A stretch of DNA of 64,000 bases, taken from positions 2,390,001 to 2,454,000 of the forward strand of contig NZ_CP125652.1 in the NCBI RefSeq assembly GCF_030053135.1, read 5' to 3'. Positions 17,640 through 27,312 of the stretch are shown in pieces (the stretch's first letter is position 1; every line of letters starts with the position of its first letter). Under the pieces are notes generated by a model. That model was not told the origin of the DNA, made no database searches, and saw only the letters and a program-made list of their open reading frames with translations. A program made the translations under genes and the position numbers. This DNA comes from Rhizobium sp. BT04 (GTDB lineage Bacteria; Pseudomonadota; Alphaproteobacteria; Rhizobiales; Rhizobiaceae).

Positions 17640-19550
17640 CTAAAGCACCGGCCACATCCGCACGATCGCAGCGAAGCGATCCCAGTCCTTGCGCGCCGAA
17701 GGCGTCCAGGCAGCCTCGGCAACGGCCGAAAGGCGCGGAAAAACCAGCCGGTTGAAATAGGCGCGTGACAGGAAGTTCTCCGTCCAGATGCAGGCCTGGA
17801 TGCCGCGCATCTTCTGCCGCAGCACTTCCGGCAGTTCACCCTCGGCCTCGTAAGCATAGGTGTGTTCCGGCGGGCTGAAGCCCGCCCAGCTCGCGCCGGG
17901 TTCAGACCAGGCTTCGGCCTGCGCCATGTCGAGATAATAGGCCTGGCCCGGCGTCATCACCACCTCATAGCCTTCCTCAGCCAGCTCGATGCCGACGGCA
18001 GGCTTTTCCCAGGCCATCAGCAGCGTGCCGCCGGGCTCGACGCCGCCGCCATGCGAAACCTCGTTCCAGCCGGCGAGCTTCCTGCCGCGCTCCGACAGCA
18101 AGGCTTTGACGCGTTTCAGGAAATAGGATTGCAGCTCGGCGGTGCCGGCCAGTTTCTCCCGTTCCATCAGCGCCTTGCAGAGCGGCGAGGAAAGCCAGGC
18201 ACCTCGCGCCACTTCGTCACCGCCGATATGAACATATTCGCCGGGAAACAGCGTCACCATCTCATCGAACACCTTGCCGAGGAATTCATAGGTGAAGTCC
18301 ACCGCCGGGTTGAGGGCGTTGTTGGGATAACCCTGCACTGCGCGGTAGCTGTCCGGCGCCTCCTGCCCGTCGACGAGCGCGGGCAGCGAGAGCAGCGTCG
18401 CGGTGCTGTGGCCGGGAATATCGATTTCCGGCACCACCTCGATATGCAGCGAGGCGGCATGCGCAACGATCCGCCTGACATCGTCCTGCGTGTAATGGCC
18501 GGAGCGCGGTTCCGCCCCGTCGCCGAGCTGCGGCACCAGCACGTCATCGGGCCCGCGCCGGGCACCGATCTCCGTCAGGGCGGGATAGGCCTTGATCTCC
18601 AGCCGCCAGGCTTCGTCGTCGGTCAGATGCCAATGGAAGATGTTGAGCTTGTTCCAGGCGAGGATGTCGATCAGCCGCACGACGTCGGCCACCGGATAGA
18701 ACTGCCTGGACACGTCAAGGTGGCAGCCGCGCCAGTCGTAACGGGGCTGGTCGGCGATCGCGCCGAAATTCGGAAATTTGAAGCTTTCGCGATCGGTGCG
18801 AGCACCATGCAGCAGTTGCGCCAGGCTGATCAGCCCATAGTGCCGCCCGGCGGCATCTGCACTCGACAGCACGATTTCATGCGAGGAGAAACGCAGTTCG
18901 TAAGCGAAGGCGGCGATCGACGATTCGGTAACGAAACGAATGGCTCGCCCGCCCTTGAGTGCACCGAGCGAAAACGGCGCGTTCTCGGCAGGATAGAGCC
19001 GCTGGTAAAGCGCCAGAACCAGGGAGAGCGCCTTGATCGCATCGGGCCGGCTCCTTTCGACGGGATAAAGAACATCAGGCAGATCTCCCGCCTTCAGCCC
19101 GAGCGCCAGCGGCCAGGGCAGCAGCGCATATGGCTCCTCGGCCCGGCCCGGCGGCAGAAGCGGCGGCGCCACGCCGCCATCCCGGCCTTCGAGCATGAGA
19201 TCGCCGAAACCGACAGGAACATGGCCCCCGTCGCCAAGTGTCAGATAGGCCGATTTGATGCCTGAAGTCGCATGTTTCGGCTCTCTGGTCAGCCCCTCGA
19301 TGGTGAACCGCCAGCGGCCGCCCGGCGACACGCTCAGGCCGTCGGGCGGCAGGAATTGGTGGAAATGCGCGATCTGTCGCTTCAGGCTGCCGCCATCGCA
19401 GACATGTTTGTCCGCAACGCGCGTCTCCGACGTATAGGCGAGCGAGAAGCCGGACAGCGGCTCGGTCGAAAGATTGAACAGCGTGAAGGTCAAGCGCCCA
19501 AAGCTGCCCTCGATCGGGCTCCAGCTTGCTTCCAGATGGTAATCGGCCAT
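17640..19550 (-). CDS. GH20 beta-N-acetylhexosaminidase
   Basis: About 636 residues. An amino beta-rich region precedes a GH20b-like domain (residues 160-255) and the catalytic barrel (about 270-610). The catalytic Asp445-Glu446 pair is in HIGGDEVARGAW, and FHWHLTDDEAWRLEIK and WEKPAVG are also typical. It releases N-acetylglucosamine from chitooligosaccharides or glycoconjugates. No signal peptide is visible, so it may act in the cytoplasm on imported or recycled sugars, feeding the adjacent kinase. The chosen start (19550) gives the conserved MADYHLEASW terminus; the longer frame runs into a repeat region. Confidence 0.87.
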   Translation of the reverse strand: MADYHLEASWSPIEGSFGRLTFTLFNLSTEPLSGFSLAYTSETRVADKHVCDGGSLKRQIAHFHQFLPPDGLSVSPGGRWRFTIEGLTREPKHATSGIKSAYLTLGDGGHVPVGFGDLMLEGRDGGVAPPLLPPGRAEEPYALLPWPLALGLKAGDLPDVLYPVERSRPDAIKALSLVLALYQRLYPAENAPFSLGALKGGRAIRFVTESSIAAFAYELRFSSHEIVLSSADAAGRHYGLISLAQLLHGARTDRESFKFPNFGAIADQPRYDWRGCHLDVSRQFYPVADVVRLIDILAWNKLNIFHWHLTDDEAWRLEIKAYPALTEIGARRGPDDVLVPQLGDGAEPRSGHYTQDDVRRIVAHAASLHIEVVPEIDIPGHSTATLLSLPALVDGQEAPDSYRAVQGYPNNALNPAVDFTYEFLGKVFDEMVTLFPGEYVHIGGDEVARGAWLSSPLCKALMEREKLAGTAELQSYFLKRVKALLSERGRKLAGWNEVSHGGGVEPGGTLLMAWEKPAVGIELAEEGYEVVMTPGQAYYLDMAQAEAWSEPGASWAGFSPPEHTYAYEAEGELPEVLRQKMRGIQACIWTENFLSRAYFNRLVFPRLSAVAEAAWTPSARKDWDRFAAIVRMWPVL

Positions 19551-19684
19551 GGTCGTGCCCTGCCCGTTCGATGTGTGACCGGGATCGCGACTGGCCTCCC
19601 GGCTGCTTTCCCAGCTTAGCTTTTTTGAGGCGGCAATGGAATCGGCGCGCAGGTTCGGGCGGCGGCGGTGACAGCCCGTTGAGA

Positions 19685-19728
19685 GCAATTCCAGCAAAAG
19701 TGCGTCGCGGTTTTGCGTCCGGAATTGC
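19685..19728. repeat. Dispersed palindrome, GCAATTCC family (copy 2)
   Basis: Arms GCAATTCC (19685-19692) and GGAATTGC (19721-19728) with an inner core containing gcaaaagtgcg and cggttttgcg, the inverted orientation of copies 1 and 3. Confidence 0.8.
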
Positions 19729-19744
19729 GTTAAAACAAAGAGAT

Positions 19745-19783
19745 AGAGCATCTCCGTGATTCGGAGAAAAACGGAAATGCTCT
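19745..19783. repeat. Inverted repeat AGAGCAT/ATGCTCT
   Basis: Arms AGAGCAT (19745-19751) and ATGCTCT (19777-19783) with inner CTCCGT/ACGGA pairing. It directly follows the GCAATTCC-type repeat and is probably part of the same composite element. Confidence 0.7.
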
Positions 19784-19883
19784 AGAGGCGAACTGTCAGG
19801 CCCCGCGGGTTCAGCAGCGGCGCGTTTTGATGGGGGCCCGCGACCGCGCAAAGGAAAACGGCGCGGCTTTCGCCGCGCCGCCC

Positions 19884-22800
19884 TCACTCTGCTGCCAACG
19901 CCGGCGGATGTCTGTCATCCGCCTCTTCCTGGATGGCGTCGGCATCCCTGCCTGGCTCATCCTTCGCCTTCGGCTCCCGGCCGAAGAAAAGAGCGTAACC
20001 GGCGGGCAGAACCAGAATGGTCAGCACGGTCGCAACCAGGATGCCGCCCATCATCGCGTAGGCGAGCGGACCCCAGAAGACGCCGCGCGAGATCGGGATC
20101 AGCGCCAGCACCGCGGTCAGCGCCGTCAGCATGATCGGCCGGAAACGCCGCACGGCCGCGCCGACGATCGCCTCCTGCCGGTGCATGCCGGCCTTGATAT
20201 CCTGGTCGATCTGATCGACCAGGATGATCGAGTTGCGCATGATGATGCCGAGCAGCGCGATGACGCCGAGGATCGCCACGAAGCCGAAGGGGGCGCCGCT
20301 GATCAGCAAGGCCGCAGCCGCACCGATGATCCCGAGCGGTCCGGTGGCGAGCACCAGCATCGCCTTGCCGAAGTGCTGCAGCTGTATCATCAGCAGCACG
20401 ATGATGACGGCGAGCATGATCGGCGCCTTGGCGGCGATCGACATCTGGCTTTCCGCCGCATCCTCGGCGCCGCCCTGGATCTCGACCTTGTAGCCGGCCG
20501 GCAGGCTGTCGCGCAGGTCCTTCATGTCGGCATACATCTTCATGACAACGTCGTTCGGCTGCACACCATCAGGCAGCGTCGCACGCACGGTGATCGTCGG
20601 CAGGCGGTTGCGCCGCCATTCGATGCCCTGCTCCATCACAGGCACGACCTTGGCGACCTGCGAGACCGGCACGAAGCCGCCGAAATCCGTCGGCACATAG
20701 ACGGATTTGACCGCCGACAGCAGCGAACGGCTGGCATCCGGCTCGCGGGCGACGATCGAGACCGTCTCCTCGCCGTCGCGAAAATCGTCGAGTGCCGCAC
20801 CCGACATGGCGGTCTGCAGCATCTGGCGCACGCGCTGCGAGGTGACGCCGAGCGCCCGGGCGCGGTCCTGGTCGATCACCAGCTTCATCGCCGGCACCTC
20901 TTCCAGCCAGTCGTCATGGATGGCGCCGAGCATCGGATTGGCCTGGAAGCGCGCCTTCACCTGATCGGCAATCGCCCTGACTTCCCCGCGGTCCGGTCCC
21001 ATGACACGCATCTGCACCGGCCAGCCTGTGGGCGGGCCGAGGAAGAGGCGGTCGACCTTGCCGCGAATGTCGGGGAAGTCTTCGGAAAGGATCGTCCGCA
21101 GCTTGACGATCAGCCGTTCGCGCGCCGGTTCGTCATTGGCCATGACGAGCAGCTGGGCGAAGTTCGGATTGCGCAGCTGCTGGTCGAGCGGCAGGAAGAA
21201 ACGCGGCGCGCCTTCACCGATATAGGTGGCGATGAACTTCTTGTCGGGGTCGTCCATCATCTTCGCTTCGAGCGCCTTTGCCTGGACCTCGACCTCCTTG
21301 ATGCTGGTGCCCTCGGGCAGCCAGAGATCGACGAGGATTTCCGGCCGCGAGGATTGCGGGAAGAAATTCTGCGGAATGAACTGGAAGGCCCAGAGGCTGG
21401 TGACGAAGGTGCCGAGTGTCAGAAGCAGCACGATGACCCGGTGGCGCACCGCCCAGCCGACAGTGCCGCGCAGCCGGCGATAAAAACCGGTGTCGAAGGC
21501 ATCGTGATGCTCGCCGGCGTGATGGCGCTGCTTGAGGATCATATAGCCGAGCCACGGCGTGAAGTAGACCGCGACGAACCACGAGGTGACAAGCGCGATG
21601 CCGACGACATAGAACAGCGAGCGCACATATTCGCCGGCTGTCGATGCGGCAAAGCCGACCGGAATGAAGCCGGCGGTGGTGATCAACGTGCCCGTCAGCA
21701 TCGGGAAGGCGGTCGAGGAATAGGCGAAGCTTGCCGCCTCGATCTTGACCAGCCCCTCCTCCAGCTTCCGCTCCATCATCTCGACGACGATCATCGCATC
21801 GTCGACAAGCAGGCCGAGCGCGATGATCAATGCCCCCAGCGAGATGCGCTGCAGGTCGATGCCGAGTTCGTACATCAGTGCGAAGGTGGCGGCGAGCACC
21901 AGCGGAATGGCGATGGCGATGACCAGACCCGAGCGCCAGCCGATCGACAGGAACGAAACGACCAGCACGATGACCAAGGCTTCGCCGAGCGCATGCATGA
22001 ATTCGCTGACCGCATCCGTCACCACGTCGGGCTGGTTGGCGATCTGATCGACGGCAACGCCGTAAGGCAGCGCCTCCTCGAAGCGCTGATAGGTCGCCTC
22101 CACACCCTTGCCGACATCGGTGACGTTGAAGCCCTTGGCCATGACGACGCCGACCTGGACGCTGTCGTGGCCGTTGAAGCGGTATTTGCGCTGATAGGGA
22201 TCTTCGAGCCCGGAACTGACGGTGGCGATATCGCCGAGCCGCGTCACCTGGCCGCCGGCGCGCAGGCGCAGCTCGCGGATATCGACCGCCTTCTTCACGT
22301 CGCCTTCGACGGAGATGCGCACCGAACGCAGGCCGGTATCGACGGAGCCCGCCGCATCGACATTGTTCTGGCCCTTGATGGCGTTCTGCAGATCGAGGAT
22401 CGTCAGGCCGCGTTCGGCGAGCGCCTTGGACGAGACGTCGATATAGATCTTCTCAGGCTGGTCGCCGATGATGACGGCCTTCTCGACGCCGGGCGTCGTC
22501 AGCAGCATGTCGCGCGCCTGGATCGCGAATTTCTTCAGCTCCGGATAGGAATAGCCGTCGCCGCTGATCGAATGCAGCGTGATGAACGTGTCGCCGAACT
22601 CGTCGTTGAAATAGGGGCCGAGCAGGCCCTGCGGCAGCTCGCTGGAGATGTCGCCGACCTTCTTGCGCACCTGGTAGAAAGCATCAGCCACATCCTTCGA
22701 ATTCGTGTCGCCCTTGACCTGCAGGGTGATGATCGCGCTGCCCGCCCGCGTATAGGACTTGACCCAGTCGATATGCGGCGTTTCCTGCAGCTTGCGCTCG

Positions 22801-23030
22801 ATCTTGTTGACGACCTGATCTTCCATTTCCTGGATGGAAGCACCTGGCCAGATCGCCTGAACGACCATGACACGGAAGGTGAATTCCGGGTCCTCGCGCT
22901 GGCCCATCCGCATCAGGCCGAGCACGCCGGTGATGATGATCAGCCCGAAGAGGAAGCGGGCGATGCTCGGATGCCCGATCGCCCAGCGCGACAGATTGAA
23001 GGGGCGCTTCTCGGTGGTGGTGGCGTCCAT
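19884..23030 (-). CDS. RND-family efflux permease
   Basis: 1048 residues, the usual length of AcrB/MexF-type resistance-nodulation-division pumps. The first transmembrane helix is near residue 25; two large periplasmic loops separate two six-helix blocks. The proton-relay pair is seen in GLLVDDAMIVVEMMER, in the fourth transmembrane region. It should export lipophilic compounds across both membranes with the membrane-fusion protein encoded just upstream and an outer-membrane channel encoded elsewhere. The gene follows tetR and the MFP gene in one operon. Substrate unknown. Confidence 0.92.
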   Translation of the reverse strand: MDATTTEKRPFNLSRWAIGHPSIARFLFGLIIITGVLGLMRMGQREDPEFTFRVMVVQAIWPGASIQEMEDQVVNKIERKLQETPHIDWVKSYTRAGSAIITLQVKGDTNSKDVADAFYQVRKKVGDISSELPQGLLGPYFNDEFGDTFITLHSISGDGYSYPELKKFAIQARDMLLTTPGVEKAVIIGDQPEKIYIDVSSKALAERGLTILDLQNAIKGQNNVDAAGSVDTGLRSVRISVEGDVKKAVDIRELRLRAGGQVTRLGDIATVSSGLEDPYQRKYRFNGHDSVQVGVVMAKGFNVTDVGKGVEATYQRFEEALPYGVAVDQIANQPDVVTDAVSEFMHALGEALVIVLVVSFLSIGWRSGLVIAIAIPLVLAATFALMYELGIDLQRISLGALIIALGLLVDDAMIVVEMMERKLEEGLVKIEAASFAYSSTAFPMLTGTLITTAGFIPVGFAASTAGEYVRSLFYVVGIALVTSWFVAVYFTPWLGYMILKQRHHAGEHHDAFDTGFYRRLRGTVGWAVRHRVIVLLLTLGTFVTSLWAFQFIPQNFFPQSSRPEILVDLWLPEGTSIKEVEVQAKALEAKMMDDPDKKFIATYIGEGAPRFFLPLDQQLRNPNFAQLLVMANDEPARERLIVKLRTILSEDFPDIRGKVDRLFLGPPTGWPVQMRVMGPDRGEVRAIADQVKARFQANPMLGAIHDDWLEEVPAMKLVIDQDRARALGVTSQRVRQMLQTAMSGAALDDFRDGEETVSIVAREPDASRSLLSAVKSVYVPTDFGGFVPVSQVAKVVPVMEQGIEWRRNRLPTITVRATLPDGVQPNDVVMKMYADMKDLRDSLPAGYKVEIQGGAEDAAESQMSIAAKAPIMLAVIIVLLMIQLQHFGKAMLVLATGPLGIIGAAAALLISGAPFGFVAILGVIALLGIIMRNSIILVDQIDQDIKAGMHRQEAIVGAAVRRFRPIMLTALTAVLALIPISRGVFWGPLAYAMMGGILVATVLTILVLPAGYALFFGREPKAKDEPGRDADAIQEEADDRHPPALAAE

Positions 23031-23057
23031 GGTCTTGTTCCCTATCCTATGGCGCGA

Positions 23058-24191
23058 TCAACGGACCGTTTGGTCCGTGGCGGCCAGGGCCGACTGCTGG
23101 TCCGGCACCTTCACCTTCAGATTTTCGCTCATGAACTGCGTGCCGGCGGAAACGACGAGATCGCCGGTATCGAGGCCCTCGGTTACATGCACGCCGTCGC
23201 CGGTGAAATCGGCGACCTTGATATCGCGGCCATGCACGGTCGCCGTGTCGCGGTCGACGGTCCAGACCATCTGCTTGCCGTCTTTCTCGGCGAGTGCGCT
23301 GAGCGGAATCGAGACATAGCTGTTGCCGTTTCTGACATCGGCCTCGATCGTCGCCGTCATGCCGAGCAGCACCTGCGGATCGTTTGGCAGGCTCACCCGA
23401 ACCGCAAAGGTGCGCGACTGCTGGTCGGCGCTGCCGGAAACCTCACGCACCTTGCCGTCGAGCACCAGCCTGTCGTCGGCCCAGAAGCTGGCCTTGACTG
23501 TCTTGCCCGGCTTGAATTCGGCAATGTCGTTTTCCGGAACCGCGATCTGCACTTCCTTCTCACCGTCGACGGCAACGGCGACGACTGCGGTGCCCGACGC
23601 AACGACCTGGCCGACATCGGCATTGATCGTCGTGACAATCCCGTTGTAATCGGCCTTCAGCTCCGCATAACTCACCTGGTTCTTCGCCTGATCCAGCGCC
23701 GAGGCGGCGGCATCGCGGCTTGAAACGGCCTGATCGTAACTGAGCGACGCCTGCTCGAGCTGGGATTTTGGCGAAACGTTCTTGTCGAAGAGCTGCTGAT
23801 TGCGCTTGTTGACGAGATCGGCGGTTTCGACGCCTTTTTCAGCGGCTGCGAGATTGGCTTCCGCCGTCTTGACCGCCAGCTGGTAATCGGTGGCATCCAT
23901 CCGAGCGAGCACGTCGCCCGGCTTCACCTTGTCGCCGATATCGACGAGGCGTTCGGTGATCTTGCCCGCGACGCGAAAGCCAAGGTTCATCTCCGTGCGC
24001 GCCTTGACCGAGCCGGAATAGTCGAGCTTGCGCGTATCGCCGGCCTTGGCGATCTCGACGACCTTCACCGGCCGGATGACTTGTTTGACCTCAGCCTTCT
24101 CTTCCGAGCAGGCGGAAAGACCGATGACGCCGACGAGCACGAGGCTGGCGACGGACGGCATGCGGTGGCTGAGGGTCTTGAGCGAAAACAT
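23058..24191 (-). CDS. RND efflux membrane-fusion (HlyD-family) lipoprotein
   Basis: 377 residues starting MFSLKTLSHRMPSVASLV, with a lipobox ending LSAC that predicts a lipid-anchored periplasmic protein. Biotinyl-lipoyl-like halves (LGFRVAGKITERLVDIGDKV and VSYAELKADYNGIVTTINAD) flank a coiled-coil hairpin (about residues 85-150), followed by a beta-barrel domain. It bridges the RND pump and the outer-membrane channel. It lies 27 bases upstream of the pump gene and 50 bases after tetR. Confidence 0.9.
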   Translation of the reverse strand: MFSLKTLSHRMPSVASLVLVGVIGLSACSEEKAEVKQVIRPVKVVEIAKAGDTRKLDYSGSVKARTEMNLGFRVAGKITERLVDIGDKVKPGDVLARMDATDYQLAVKTAEANLAAAEKGVETADLVNKRNQQLFDKNVSPKSQLEQASLSYDQAVSSRDAAASALDQAKNQVSYAELKADYNGIVTTINADVGQVVASGTAVVAVAVDGEKEVQIAVPENDIAEFKPGKTVKASFWADDRLVLDGKVREVSGSADQQSRTFAVRVSLPNDPQVLLGMTATIEADVRNGNSYVSIPLSALAEKDGKQMVWTVDRDTATVHGRDIKVADFTGDGVHVTEGLDTGDLVVSAGTQFMSENLKVKVPDQQSALAATDQTVR

Positions 24192-24241
24192 CTTCCGCAC
24201 TCCTGGATCGTTTCGGGGGGTCCGACGGCGGCTGCCGTCCA

Positions 24242-24850
24242 TTATTTCTTCAGCGCCCTGATGACGTAGTCGATCAGTTCGTCGACGCTTGCGCGGTTGG
24301 TTTTGGCAAGGCATTGCGCCACCATTTGCGGATGGCAGAGATTGATCGTCGCCGCGCCGAAGCAGCGCGAGGCAATGACCGGGTCCTGCTCGGCGAACTC
24401 GCCGGCGGCAATGCCTTCGGCGATGATTTCGGCAATGAGATCATGGACGCGGTCGATATGTTTTTCGATGACGTGCCAGTCGCGCTCGATCGCAACGATG
24501 ATCATCTCATGCACCTTCATCTCATCGAGCATCAGATCCAGCGTCAATTGATGCTGGGTCTCGACATAGCGGCGCAGCCGTTCGCTGGCGCTGAGCGGCT
24601 GATGGCGGATGTCGTAGGCAATTTGATAAGCGGTGGCGAGCATGCGTCCGCAGAGCGCCTGGTGGATTTCCACCTTGGAGGCGAAGAAACGATAAATATT
24701 GGCGGGCGACATGCCGAGATCGCGGGCGATATCGGCCACCGTCGTCTTGCTGTAACCATAGTGCCGAAACAGCCGCTCGGCCGCATCGAGAATGCGTGTG
24801 ACATTCTCCTGTCGGGTGATGTCGAGCGTGTTTTCCGCAATCTCGTCCAT
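24242..24850 (-). CDS. TetR-family repressor of the efflux operon
   Basis: 202 residues with a classical TetR helix-turn-helix (ILDAAERLFRHYGYSKTTV, ADIARDLGMSPANIYRFF) and an AcrR-like carboxy ligand domain. It is the first gene of the tetR-MFP-RND operon, and a perfect 14-base inverted repeat lies 19 bases upstream of its start codon, so autorepression of the whole operon is likely. Confidence 0.9.
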   Translation of the reverse strand: MDEIAENTLDITRQENVTRILDAAERLFRHYGYSKTTVADIARDLGMSPANIYRFFASKVEIHQALCGRMLATAYQIAYDIRHQPLSASERLRRYVETQHQLTLDLMLDEMKVHEMIIVAIERDWHVIEKHIDRVHDLIAEIIAEGIAAGEFAEQDPVIASRCFGAATINLCHPQMVAQCLAKTNRASVDELIDYVIRALKK

Positions 24851-24868
24851 GACTTTCGATGCCTCGAA

Positions 24869-24926
24869 TTACGACTGACGAATTTTGAATTTCGTCAGTC
24901 GTAAAATATCAGCCGTCATTTGTCAA
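24869..24926 (-). promoter_or_regulatory. TetR operator and promoter of the efflux operon
   Basis: Perfect 14-base arms TTACGACTGACGAA (24869-24882) and TTCGTCAGTCGTAA (24891-24904) with an 8-base spacer. On the minus strand, TTGACA (24926-24921), a 17-base spacer and TACGAC (24903-24898) form a promoter whose -10 lies inside the outer arm of the palindrome. Confidence 0.85.
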
Positions 24927-25023
24927 TCCCGCCGCGCAACGCTACGCTCGAACGTATGGAGTTCGGTCGCTTGCTGTGGAAGACCTTGTGGAGCAAGTGG
25001 AGGATGAGGATCGAGCGCAATTG

Positions 25024-25055
25024 AAAAGTGCCGCGACGCGAGACGCGCGCGGCAC
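25024..25055 (-). terminator. Rho-independent terminator after the OsmC gene
   Basis: On the minus strand, arms GTGCCGCG and CGCGGCAC (25055-25048 and 25035-25028) form a stem followed by TTTT, 21 bases after the OsmC stop codon. Confidence 0.75.
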
Positions 25056-25076
25056 CTCGTCGGCGGCAGCCGGAAA

Positions 25077-25508
25077 TCAGCCGAGCTTGACGTCGAGCGT
25101 GATCGGAACGGAGGCGAGCGCCTTGGAAACCGGGCAGCCGGCCTTCGCCTTGTTGGCGAGTTCGGTGAAGGTCGCCTCATCGGCCCCGGGGATACGGCCG
25201 GAGAGCGAAAGATGGATGGCGGTGATGGCAAAGCCGCCCTCGACGCTTTCAAGCGTCACCTTGGCGGAGGTTTCCATGTACTCCGCCGTAAAGCCGGCTT
25301 CGCCGAGGATCAACGACAGCGCCATGGTGAAGCAGCCGGCATGAGCGGCACCGATCAGCTCTTCCGGGTTGGTGCCGGGAATGCCCTCGAAGCGGCTGGC
25401 AAAGCCGTAGGGATAGTCTTTCAGGGCGCCGCTCTGCGTCGAGATCAGGCCTTTGCCGTCCTTGAGACCACCGGTCCAATGGGCCGAAGCCGTACGATTG
25501 ATTTGCAT
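25077..25508 (-). CDS. OsmC-family peroxiredoxin
   Basis: 143 residues with the two redox cysteines of the OsmC/Ohr family: Cys59 in AAHAGCFTM and Cys125 in KAGCPVSKAL. The amino end (TASAHWTGGLKDGKG) groups it with OsmC rather than Ohr. It should reduce organic hydroperoxides at the expense of lipoylated or low-molecular-weight thiols. It is a single-gene unit with its own terminator. Upstream are a GC-rich hairpin (25539-25559) and a GAGCA/TGCTC inverted repeat (25590-25605) around a TATATT-like -10. Confidence 0.88.
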   Translation of the reverse strand: MQINRTASAHWTGGLKDGKGLISTQSGALKDYPYGFASRFEGIPGTNPEELIGAAHAGCFTMALSLILGEAGFTAEYMETSAKVTLESVEGGFAITAIHLSLSGRIPGADEATFTELANKAKAGCPVSKALASVPITLDVKLG

Positions 25509-25641
25509 GCCATCCTCCTGTTTTCGATTGTGTCTTCAGGAGCGGCAGGGCGCCGCTCCAAGCCTGCGGGAGATCAGATTGCCCCCAATGAGCAATATAA
25601 TGCTCTATCTTCAGAAGACGACAGGCTTGTAAAAAAGCGCC

Positions 25642-26421
25642 TCAGACTGGATGCTGCAATACGCTAAGACCACCGTCGATCGTCAGGCAGGTGGCATTCA
25701 TGAACGGGCACTCGTCCGAAATCATGAAGACGGCCGCCATGGCGATCTCTTCCGGCGTCGCGATGCGCCCGCCTGGATGCAGCCGCATCGTTTCGGCCTT
25801 TGCCGCTTCCGGATCGGGGAAGCCGTTCCAATAATCGATCACCTTCTGCGTCGAGACATAGCCCGGCGCCAGCGCGTTCACCCGGATATTGCGGGCCGCA
25901 TATTCGAGACCCAGGGATTTCGTCATCCCGAGCAGCGCGTGTTTTGCCAGCGGATAGGGAAACGTGTGCGGGATGATGGTGAAGGCATGCGTCGAGGCGA
26001 TGTTGAGGATGACGCCGCCACCCTGTCGGATCAGACCCGGCAGCACCGCCTTGCAGCAGTTCCATGCACCCTTGAGATTGATCTCGAAGCAGCGGTTCCA
26101 TTCCTCGTCCGTCGTCTCGAGCGGCTCGGCGAAAACATTCACCCCCGCATTGTTGACCAGCGCGTTCAGCTGTCCGATCTCTTCATTCGCCTGGGCCACC
26201 AACGTCGTGATCGTTCCGGCATCGGTAATATCGGCCGGCAGATAACCAAGCCGGCCGCCGCTGCTCTCAAGCTCTTTCGCCGTTTTCGCCAGCAGCGCGG
26301 CGTCGCGATCCACGAGAAAGACGGCGGCATCCTCCCGCATGAAAGCCTTTGCGATCGCAAGACCGATACCCTGCGCGGCACCTGTGATCAGGATGTTCTT
26401 GCCCTGCAGGCGGCTGCCCAT
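25642..26421 (-). CDS. SDR-family oxidoreductase, probable sugar 1-dehydrogenase
   Basis: 259 residues with the Rossmann TGAAQGIGLAIA, NNAGVN, catalytic Ser in IASTHA, and Tyr/Lys in YPLAKHA. It directly follows the mutarotase gene and lies opposite galactonate dehydratase, so oxidation of an aldose such as D-galactose or L-arabinose at C1 is a reasonable inference. Sequence alone does not fix the substrate. Confidence 0.82.
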   Translation of the reverse strand: MGSRLQGKNILITGAAQGIGLAIAKAFMREDAAVFLVDRDAALLAKTAKELESSGGRLGYLPADITDAGTITTLVAQANEEIGQLNALVNNAGVNVFAEPLETTDEEWNRCFEINLKGAWNCCKAVLPGLIRQGGGVILNIASTHAFTIIPHTFPYPLAKHALLGMTKSLGLEYAARNIRVNALAPGYVSTQKVIDYWNGFPDPEAAKAETMRLHPGGRIATPEEIAMAAVFMISDECPFMNATCLTIDGGLSVLQHPV

Positions 26422-27312
26422 CTATCTCACCTCCGATTGAACCGGCAGCGCCGACATCAGCATCGTCACCGTGCCGGCAAGGGCCTCCCCCGGCGCAAGC
26501 GGCCTGAGCCCACCGAAATCGGGCAGGTGGTGGCCGTTCGGCAGATGGCTCATCGGCTCGAGACAGAAGAAGTCGCTCCGGTTGGTCGGCATATAGAGCA
26601 TGAAGCGGTCGAGTGCCCCATCGGCTTTCAGCGCCGCCCGAATTCCAAGCTCCGGCCAGGCGATAACAGCCCGCCCATTCCAGCCCTCGAAGGCATTGTT
26701 CATCCATTTCTGCGGTAACAGCTTGCCGGACTTGAAATCGACATCATCAGGCACAGGGCCGGGCATATCGGGAAGATGATCGGGCCGCTCGTTCCAGTAG
26801 CGATCGGCCGCTATCGTCAGTCGCGTCTTTGGCGTCCGCGCAAAGAAGGGATGCTGACCGAGCCCGAAGGGAAGAGCGGTTTCGCCGCGGTTTTCCACCG
26901 ACAGGGTCAGCACCAGCGCATCGCCGGCGAGACGGATCTCCTGCCGGGTCCGATAGGCATAGGGTGAAACCTTGTCGGCGCTCCGGGAAAAGGAGAACTG
27001 CGCATGCTCCACGCTGGAGTCTTCAAGCTGCCAGAGGTTGAGCCAGCCGTCGCCGTGCCGATAGAGCGGATCGGACGTGTTCGGCTGGAAGGCATAGTCG
27101 CGTCCGGCATAGGACATGGCGTTGCCTTCCACGCGGTTGCCGAACGGCACCATCGCAAAATTCGCCATCGCACCATCCGGCCCGCCGGCGGCGACGAGAA
27201 AGGGTATCGTTCGATACGTCGCGGCGGTAACCGCTGCACCCCGACGGCTGACCCGGACGGCGAGATCACCGTGCCTGAGTTCGATGTCGCTCCCGCTTTG
27301 TCCTTCACTCAT
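26422..27312 (-). CDS. Aldose 1-epimerase (mutarotase)
   Basis: 296 residues of the galactose-mutarotase-like fold: FAMVPFGNRVEG near the amino end, HGDGW, then GLGQHPFF and a carboxy CLEPMSHLPNGHH region. It interconverts alpha and beta aldose anomers. Its ATG overlaps the stop of the truncated ABC permease (ATGA) and its stop abuts the SDR start, so it was the middle of a sugar uptake and oxidation operon. Confidence 0.87.
   Translation of the reverse strand: MSEGQSGSDIELRHGDLAVRVSRRGAAVTAATYRTIPFLVAAGGPDGAMANFAMVPFGNRVEGNAMSYAGRDYAFQPNTSDPLYRHGDGWLNLWQLEDSSVEHAQFSFSRSADKVSPYAYRTRQEIRLAGDALVLTLSVENRGETALPFGLGQHPFFARTPKTRLTIAADRYWNERPDHLPDMPGPVPDDVDFKSGKLLPQKWMNNAFEGWNGRAVIAWPELGIRAALKADGALDRFMLYMPTNRSDFFCLEPMSHLPNGHHLPDFGGLRPLAPGEALAGTVTMLMSALPVQSEVR

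Larger units (their letters stand above)
19551..19883. other. Intergenic region with two palindromic repeats
   Basis: These 333 bases separate the GH20 gene (start at 19550) from the 3' end of the RND gene. They contain the two inverted repeats listed separately and no recognisable coding sequence. Confidence 0.6.

Noticed and set aside
19827..23723. A 1298-codon open frame on the plus strand, antisense to the RND pump and fusion-protein genes
   Set aside because: It is rich in Asp, Arg, His and Gln, has no family resemblance, and mirrors the codon bias of the well-supported RND gene. Long antisense frames are common in GC-rich genomes.
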